Shown here: positions 60,128 through 64,000 of the stretch, piece by piece
How positions within the stretch are numbered: the stretch's first letter is position 1
Layout: each line of letters opens with the position of its first letter
Assembly: GCF_009909145.1 (NCBI RefSeq)
Contig: NZ_JAAAPJ010000017.1
Coordinates: forward strand, 184,098 to 248,097
Length of the DNA: 64,000 nt
DNA from: Corallococcus silvisoli
GTDB taxonomy: Bacteria > Myxococcota > Myxococcia > Myxococcales > Myxococcaceae
Direction of reading: 5' to 3'
Translations under genes and position numbers: made by a program
Notes under the pieces: model-generated
The model's database searches: none
What the model was told of the DNA's origin: nothing
The model's input: the letters and a program-made list of their open reading frames with translations, nothing else

Positions 60128-60790
60128 TTACCGGTTGGTGGGCATGGGGGCCTGGCCACCCTTGCCCGGGAGGACCTCGCCCTTGCAGATCCAGACCTTG
60201 CAGCCAATCTTGCCGTAGGTCGTCTTGGCCTCGGCGAAGCCGAAGTCGATGTCCGCGCGGAGGGTGTGCAGGGGCACGCGGCCCTCGCGGTACCACTCGT
60301 AGCGGGCCATCTCGGCGCCACCCAGACGGCCCGAGCAGGCGACGCGGATGCCCTTGGCCCCGAACTTCATCGCGGTCTGCAGCGCCTTCTTCATGGCGCG
60401 GCGGAAGGCGATGCGGCGCTCGAGCTGCGTGGCGATGTTCTCCGCCACGAGCTGCGCGTCGGTCTCGGCCTTGCGGACCTCGACGATGTTCAGGAAGACC
60501 TCGTTCTTGGTGAACTGCTGCAGGTCCTTCTTGACGGTCTCGATGCCAGCGCCGCGCTTGCCGATGACGATGCCCGGACGCGCGGTGTGGACGTTGACCT
60601 TCACCTTGTTGGCGGCGCGCTCAATCTCCACCTTCGAGACGCCCGCGTGGTTCAGCGACTTCTTCACGAACTCGCGGATGCGAATGTCTTCGTGGAGCCA
60701 CTGGGCGTAGTTCTTGTGCTCGAACCACTTGGAGTCCCAGGTCTTGATGACGCCGAGCCGGAACCCGATCGGATGTACTTTCTGTCCCAA
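60128..60790 (-). CDS. rpsC: 30S ribosomal protein S3 (TTG start)
   Basis: The 220-residue protein begins MGQKVHPIGFRLGVIKTW, the fixed start of all S3 proteins, and the codon at 60790 is TTG. AAGGAG lies 8 bases upstream, ideal. The KH domain (PGIVIGKRGAGIETVKKDLQ) and the C domain (GLIRVACSGRLGGAEMA-like) are intact. It forms part of the mRNA entry channel. Confidence 0.96.
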   Translation of the reverse strand: MGQKVHPIGFRLGVIKTWDSKWFEHKNYAQWLHEDIRIREFVKKSLNHAGVSKVEIERAANKVKVNVHTARPGIVIGKRGAGIETVKKDLQQFTKNEVFLNIVEVRKAETDAQLVAENIATQLERRIAFRRAMKKALQTAMKFGAKGIRVACSGRLGGAEMARYEWYREGRVPLHTLRADIDFGFAEAKTTYGKIGCKVWICKGEVLPGKGGQAPMPTNR

Positions 60791-60831
60791 ACTGATTCTC
60801 CTTGGTGCGTCCGGGCGGGGCCCGACGGGTC

Positions 60832-61176
60832 CTACTTCTTGGCCTCGGCCAGCACGACGTGGACGTGGGCAGACTTCTTCTGGATGGGCGTCGCGCGCCC
60901 CATGGCGCGCGGCATGAACCGGCGCTGGGTGGCGGCCTGGTCCACGGAGATGGTCTTGACGTAGAGGGTATCCACGTCGACCTGCCCCTTGGACAGGTCC
61001 GTCGCGTTAGCGACGGCGCTCTTGATGAGCTTCTCCACCGGCCGCGCGGCAGCGCGCGGGGTGAACTTCAGGATGTTCAGGGCGGCCTCGACAGGCTTGC
61101 CCCGGATGAGCGCCGCGACGAGGGACAGCTTGCGCGGGCTCATGCGCAGGTGACGCAGATGTGCAGTCGACTCCAT
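60832..61176 (-). CDS. rplV: 50S ribosomal protein L22
   Basis: The 114-residue protein starts at ATG 61176, correctly spaced after GAGGAG; an ATG at 61182 overlaps that site. It has MSPRKLSLVAALIRGKPVEAALNIL and the long tunnel-lining hairpin RRFMPRAMGRATPIQKKSAHVHVVL. It lines the peptide exit tunnel. Confidence 0.97.
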   Translation of the reverse strand: MESTAHLRHLRMSPRKLSLVAALIRGKPVEAALNILKFTPRAAARPVEKLIKSAVANATDLSKGQVDVDTLYVKTISVDQAATQRRFMPRAMGRATPIQKKSAHVHVVLAEAKK

Positions 61177-61211
61177 GGTCATCTCCTCAGGCTCTCAGGC
61201 GTGCGTGCGGG

Positions 61212-61499
61212 CTACTTGCCCGGGGCCTTGGCGACCTTCTTCTCCGCCGAGTGCCCACCGAAGGTACGCGTCGGGGCGAACTCGCCGAGCTTGTGGCCCA
61301 CCATGTTCTCCGTGACGAACACCGGAATGAACTTCTTGCCGTTGTGAACGGCGAAGGTGTGACCCACGAACTCAGGGAGAATCGTGGAGCGCCGGGACCA
61401 GGTCTTGACGACCGCCTTCTTGTTCGCGGCGATCATCCCCTCGATCTTCTTGAGGAGGTGATCGTCAACGAACGGACCCTTCTTGATCGAACGAGCCAT
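61212..61499 (-). CDS. rpsS: 30S ribosomal protein S19
   Basis: The 95-residue protein from ATG 61499 binds the 30S head with S13. It has ARSIKKGPFVDDHLLKKIE, TWSRRSTILPEFVGHTFAVHNGKKFIPVFVTENMVGHKLGEFAPTRTF, and ends in AEKKVAKAPGK. Length is normal. Confidence 0.97.
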   Translation of the reverse strand: MARSIKKGPFVDDHLLKKIEGMIAANKKAVVKTWSRRSTILPEFVGHTFAVHNGKKFIPVFVTENMVGHKLGEFAPTRTFGGHSAEKKVAKAPGK

Positions 61500-61512
61500 G
61501 TTTCAAATCCTC

Positions 61513-62358
61513 TTACTGGCTGCGCGCGCCCTGGCGGCGGCCGCTCACGATGAACTTGTCGGTGCGCTTGTTGGTGCGCGTGGTGAGGCCCTTGGTCTTC
61601 TTGCCCCACGGAGACACCGGGTGCGGGTTACCCTGGCCGGACTTACCCTCACCACCGCCGTGCGGGTGGTCAACAGGGTTCATCGCCAGACCGCGGACGG
61701 TGGGACGAATGCCCAGCCAGCGGCTCTTACCCGCCTTGCCGATACGGATGATTTCGTGCTCGATGTTGCCCACCTGACCCACGGTGGCGCGGCACTCGAT
61801 GAGCACCTTGCGCACGGCGCCCGAGGGCATACGGACCTGGGCGTAGCGCTCCTCCTTCGCCATCAGCTGGCCGGAGGTGCCCGCGGAGCGGATGACCTGG
61901 GCGCCACGGCCCGGCTTCAGCTCCACGTTGTGGATGACCGTACCCACCGGGATGTTCTGCAGCGGAAGGCTGTTGCCCGGCCGGATGTCGGCGGTGGCGC
62001 CGGCGAACACGGTGTCGCCCACGCTCAGGCCCACGGGGGCCAGGATGTAGCGCTTCTCGCCGTCCGCGTAGTGCAGGAGGGCGATGTTGGCGGTGCGGTT
62101 CGGGTCGTACTCGACCGCGACGACCTTGGCCGGCACGCCATCCTTGTCCCGGCGCTTGAAGTCGATGGTGCGGTAACGACGCTTGTGCCCACCACCCTGG
62201 TGACGACGGGTGATGTGGCCGTGGACGTTGCGGCCACCGGAGCGCTTGAGCGGCTCGGTGAGAGACTTCTCCGGCGAGTCCTTGGTGATGTCCGCGAAGT
62301 CGGACACCGTCATCAGACGGCGGGCGGCGCTGGTCGGCTTGTACTTCTTGATGCCCAT
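61513..62358 (-). CDS. rplB: 50S ribosomal protein L2
   Basis: The 281-residue protein from ATG 62358 is needed for subunit joining and peptidyl transfer. It has GRNVHGHITRRHQGGGHKRRYR, QVMAKEERYAQVRMPSGAVRKVL-like stretches, and the conserved RGLAMNPVDHPHGGGEGKSGQGNPHPVSPWGKKTKG with its functional His. It lies 13 bases upstream of rpsS. Confidence 0.97.
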   Translation of the reverse strand: MGIKKYKPTSAARRLMTVSDFADITKDSPEKSLTEPLKRSGGRNVHGHITRRHQGGGHKRRYRTIDFKRRDKDGVPAKVVAVEYDPNRTANIALLHYADGEKRYILAPVGLSVGDTVFAGATADIRPGNSLPLQNIPVGTVIHNVELKPGRGAQVIRSAGTSGQLMAKEERYAQVRMPSGAVRKVLIECRATVGQVGNIEHEIIRIGKAGKSRWLGIRPTVRGLAMNPVDHPHGGGEGKSGQGNPHPVSPWGKKTKGLTTRTNKRTDKFIVSGRRQGARSQ

Positions 62359-62398
62359 GGTGTGTTCCTCGTCTCAGGCTGATCTGTCGCCAGTGGCG

Positions 62399-62692
62399 TC
62401 AGACCGCCCCCCCTTCGAAGAGTTCGATCTTGTCACCTTCCTTGAGGGTGACGACCGCCTTCTTGAAGTTGGGGCGCTGGCCGATGCTCTTGCCCACCCG
62501 CTTCGTCTTGCCACGCACGATGTTGGTGCGAACACCCTCCACCGTGACCTTGAACAGGGACTGGACCGCGCGGGACACGTCGTGCTTCGTGGCCTTGCGG
62601 TCCACGATGAACGAGTACTGGCGGAACTTCTCCCGGGCCTTGTCCAGCTTCTCCGTGATGAGCGGGCCCTTGATGACGTCGTTCAGGTTCAT
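62399..62692 (-). CDS. rplW: 50S ribosomal protein L23
   Basis: The 97-residue protein from ATG 62692 docks signal recognition particle and trigger factor at the tunnel exit. It has IKGPLITEKLDKAREKFRQYSFIVDRKATKHDVSRAVQSLF and KRVGKSIGQRPNFKKAVVTL. Its start overlaps the rplD stop (ATGA), so the two are translationally coupled. Confidence 0.97.
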   Translation of the reverse strand: MNLNDVIKGPLITEKLDKAREKFRQYSFIVDRKATKHDVSRAVQSLFKVTVEGVRTNIVRGKTKRVGKSIGQRPNFKKAVVTLKEGDKIELFEGGAV

Positions 62693-63312
62693 GACAGGGA
62701 CCCCTCGAGCGCCTTCGCGGCGGCGGAAGTCAGGACGAGGTGCGAGTGCTTGAGCACGGACTCGAGGTTGAAGCCCTCGGGCGGCAGCACGTCGAACTTC
62801 GCCAGGTTGCGCACGCTGCGGTGCAGGTTGGTGTTACCGCGCTCGTCGACGACCAGCGCGTTCTGGAGCTTCAGGCGCCGGGTGAGCACCTCGAAGGCCT
62901 GCTTCGACTTCGGGGCGTCCAGCTTGAAGCCGTCCAGGATGATGAGCTGCTTCTCCTTGGCGCGCAGGGACAGCACGGCGCGCAGGGCACCGCGGCGGAC
63001 CTTGCGGGGCGGCCGGTAGAAGTAGTCACGGGCCTTGGGGGCCATCGCCTTGCCGCCGCCCACCCAGTGGGAAGCGCGGATCGAGCCCTGACGGGCGCGG
63101 CCGGTGCCCTTCTGCTTCCAGGGCTTCTTGCCGCCACCGCTGACGAGCGAGGTGTTCTTCACCCCGACCGTGCCGCGGCGCCGGTTGATCTGCTGCATCT
63201 TGGCCACTTCGTAGAACAGGTGATTGTTCTGCTCGGCAGCGAAGATCTCGTCGGAGAGCTCGATCTCCGACACCTTCTTCAAATCCAGGTCGACTACGTC
63301 AAACTTCGCCAT
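62689..63312 (-). CDS. rplD: 50S ribosomal protein L4
   Basis: The 207-residue protein from ATG 63312 lines the exit tunnel. It has RGTVGVKNTSLVSGGGKKPWKQKGTGRARQGSIRASHWVGGG with the tunnel loop, the NT region DEIFAAEQNNHLFYEVAKMQQINRR, and RLKLQNALVVDERGN. In E. coli it also represses the S10 operon. It directly follows rpsJ here (51-base gap) with no rplC between. Confidence 0.96.
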   Translation of the reverse strand: MAKFDVVDLDLKKVSEIELSDEIFAAEQNNHLFYEVAKMQQINRRRGTVGVKNTSLVSGGGKKPWKQKGTGRARQGSIRASHWVGGGKAMAPKARDYFYRPPRKVRRGALRAVLSLRAKEKQLIILDGFKLDAPKSKQAFEVLTRRLKLQNALVVDERGNTNLHRSVRNLAKFDVLPPEGFNLESVLKHSHLVLTSAAAKALEGSLS

Positions 63313-63363
63313 GGCACTTTCCTCGGGGGTCAGAGTGAAACCACTCCGACGCCATCCCGCTTC

Positions 63364-63672
63364 CTAGGACTTGATCTCGACGTCAACGCCGGCAGACAGA
63401 TCCAGCTTCATCAGCGCGTCCAGCGTCTGCTGGGTCGGCTCGAGGATATCGAGCAGGCGCTTGTGCGTGCGGATCTCAAACTGCTCGCGGCTCTTCTTGT
63501 CCACGTGCGGCGAACGCAACACGGTGAACTTGTTGATGCGCGTCGGCAGGGGGATCGGACCGGCCACCTTGGCGCCCGTGCGCTTGGCCGTCTCGACGAT
63601 CTCCCCAGCACTCTGGTCCAGGAGCTTCGAGTCGTACGCCTTCAGCCGGATGCGGATCTTCTGTGTCGCCAT
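63364..63672 (-). CDS. rpsJ: 30S ribosomal protein S10
   Basis: The 102-residue protein from ATG 63672 (GAGG about 10 bases upstream) binds the 30S head and also, as NusE, takes part in antitermination. It has QKIRIRLKAYDSKLLDQSAGEIVETAKRTGAKV, GPIPLPTRINKFTVLRSPHVDKKSREQFEIRTHKRL and ends GVDVEIKS. It opens the S10 operon, downstream of tuf. Confidence 0.97.
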   Translation of the reverse strand: MATQKIRIRLKAYDSKLLDQSAGEIVETAKRTGAKVAGPIPLPTRINKFTVLRSPHVDKKSREQFEIRTHKRLLDILEPTQQTLDALMKLDLSAGVDVEIKS

Positions 63673-63770
63673 TCGCAAGAACCTCTTTGAACGACCTCTG
63701 AACCGTGAGGCGGTACGCCCGTCAACGCCTGGATTTCAGAGAACCGTTTCTTCGGAACGAAGGGGCGCGG

Positions 63771-63799
63771 TGTGTACCACCACACCCCAGGGGTTGCAA
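63771..63799 (-). promoter_or_regulatory. Possible promoter between tuf and rpsJ
   Basis: On the minus strand TTGCAA (63794-63799) and TACACA (63771-63776) are 17 bases apart, about 100 bases upstream of the rpsJ start. Both boxes are moderate matches only. The 193-base gap after tuf also has GGTGTG/CACACC and a near-palindrome at about 63837-63852 that could end tuf transcription. Confidence 0.35.
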
Positions 63800-63865
63800 C
63801 TGGATTTCCACCTGCTCCCCGGAACGACCCCCAAAGGGCCCTCCGGAGAGCCGGTGGCCTGAGAG

Positions 63866-64000
63866 CTACGCGATGATTTCAGCCACGACGCCCGCGCCCA
63901 CCGTGCGGCCGCCTTCACGAACAGCGAACCGGAGCTCCTTCTCCATCGCGACCGGGGTGATCAGCTCCACCTCGATGGCGATGTTGTCGCCCGGCATGAC
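63866..64000 (-). CDS. tuf: Elongation factor Tu, C-terminal end (5' part missing)
   Basis: Only the last 44 residues are inside the window: [27 protein letters not shown] beta-barrel domain 3, ending [20 protein letters not shown] followed by a TAG stop at 63866-63868. This is the near-invariant end of bacterial EF-Tu, which delivers aminoacyl-tRNA to the ribosome. It is upstream of rpsJ in the same direction, the usual str/S10 junction. Confidence 0.95.

Noticed and set aside
63313..63865. A search for a shortened or split rplC around rpsJ
   Set aside because: Only 51 bases lie between rplD and rpsJ, and the 193 bases between rpsJ and tuf show no L3 motif in any frame.

Overview
This 64-kb window is very GC-rich, with strong third-position GC in every real gene. 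It looks like a chromosomal segment of a myxobacterium, probably Cystobacterineae such as Corallococcus, Myxococcus or Archangium. The signs are many short-signal lipoproteins, the myxobacterial Cys-rich repeat, Asp/Gly/Pro-rich linkers behind lipoboxes, an orphan multi-PAS histidine kinase, an FHA-type enhancer-binding-protein homologue, and secreted oxidases and proteases. The genus is inference. I saw no tRNA, rRNA, CRISPR array, insertion sequence or prophage.

Region 1 (1-17.9 kb) is an accessory, mostly exported set. It holds a Vps62-type secreted protein cut by the window edge, a TcdA/TcdB-like DXD glycosyltransferase with a Cys-rich N terminus, a beta-helix lipoprotein, a PAS-PAS-PAS-GAF histidine kinase, an EGF-repeat lipoprotein and a TIGR03118-type protein. 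A galactose/glyoxal-oxidase-like copper radical enzyme lies beside a PQQ sugar dehydrogenase. BioY, a beta-helical protein of unknown role and an exported adenosine-deaminase-like lipoprotein follow.

Region 2 (17.9-26.1 kb) is a tight minus-strand catabolic operon: an AtuA-like DUF1446 protein, acyl-CoA dehydrogenase, PECR-like SDR, and carboxyltransferase plus biotin carboxylase subunits of an acyl-CoA carboxylase. A divergent TetR regulator sits across a perfect 20-bp palindrome. It resembles the acyclic-terpene/branched-chain acyl-CoA (Atu/Liu) pathway.

Region 3 (26.2-46.9 kb) is mixed. It has a Pro-rich unknown protein, an exported GDPD, two linked secreted proteases and several lipoproteins. 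At 32.0-35.1 kb lies the most striking gene, a 1029-residue predicted RNA-repair protein joining an MJ1316 RNA-end-recognition domain, an EEP phosphoesterase, a 2H phosphodiesterase and a eukaryotic-type poly(A) polymerase. After it come a CobB-like sirtuin, free-methionine-(R)-sulfoxide reductase, PsuG, an EamA transporter, an FHA-GAF-AAA+-Fis protein with degenerate ATPase motifs, a DUF2314-type protein, a deoxynucleoside kinase, and a PlsC-TPR-membrane protein operon.

Region 4 (46.9-64 kb, minus strand) is the S10-spc-alpha ribosomal supercluster, from the 3' end of tuf through rpsJ to rplQ, including secY, adk, map, infA and rpmJ. rplC (L3) is missing from its usual place between rpsJ and rplD. 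infA and rpsC start with TTG and secY with GTG. Several long intergenic gaps carry strong hairpins (rplX/rplE, rplO/secY, secY/adk, rpsD/rpoA, rpoA/rplQ).
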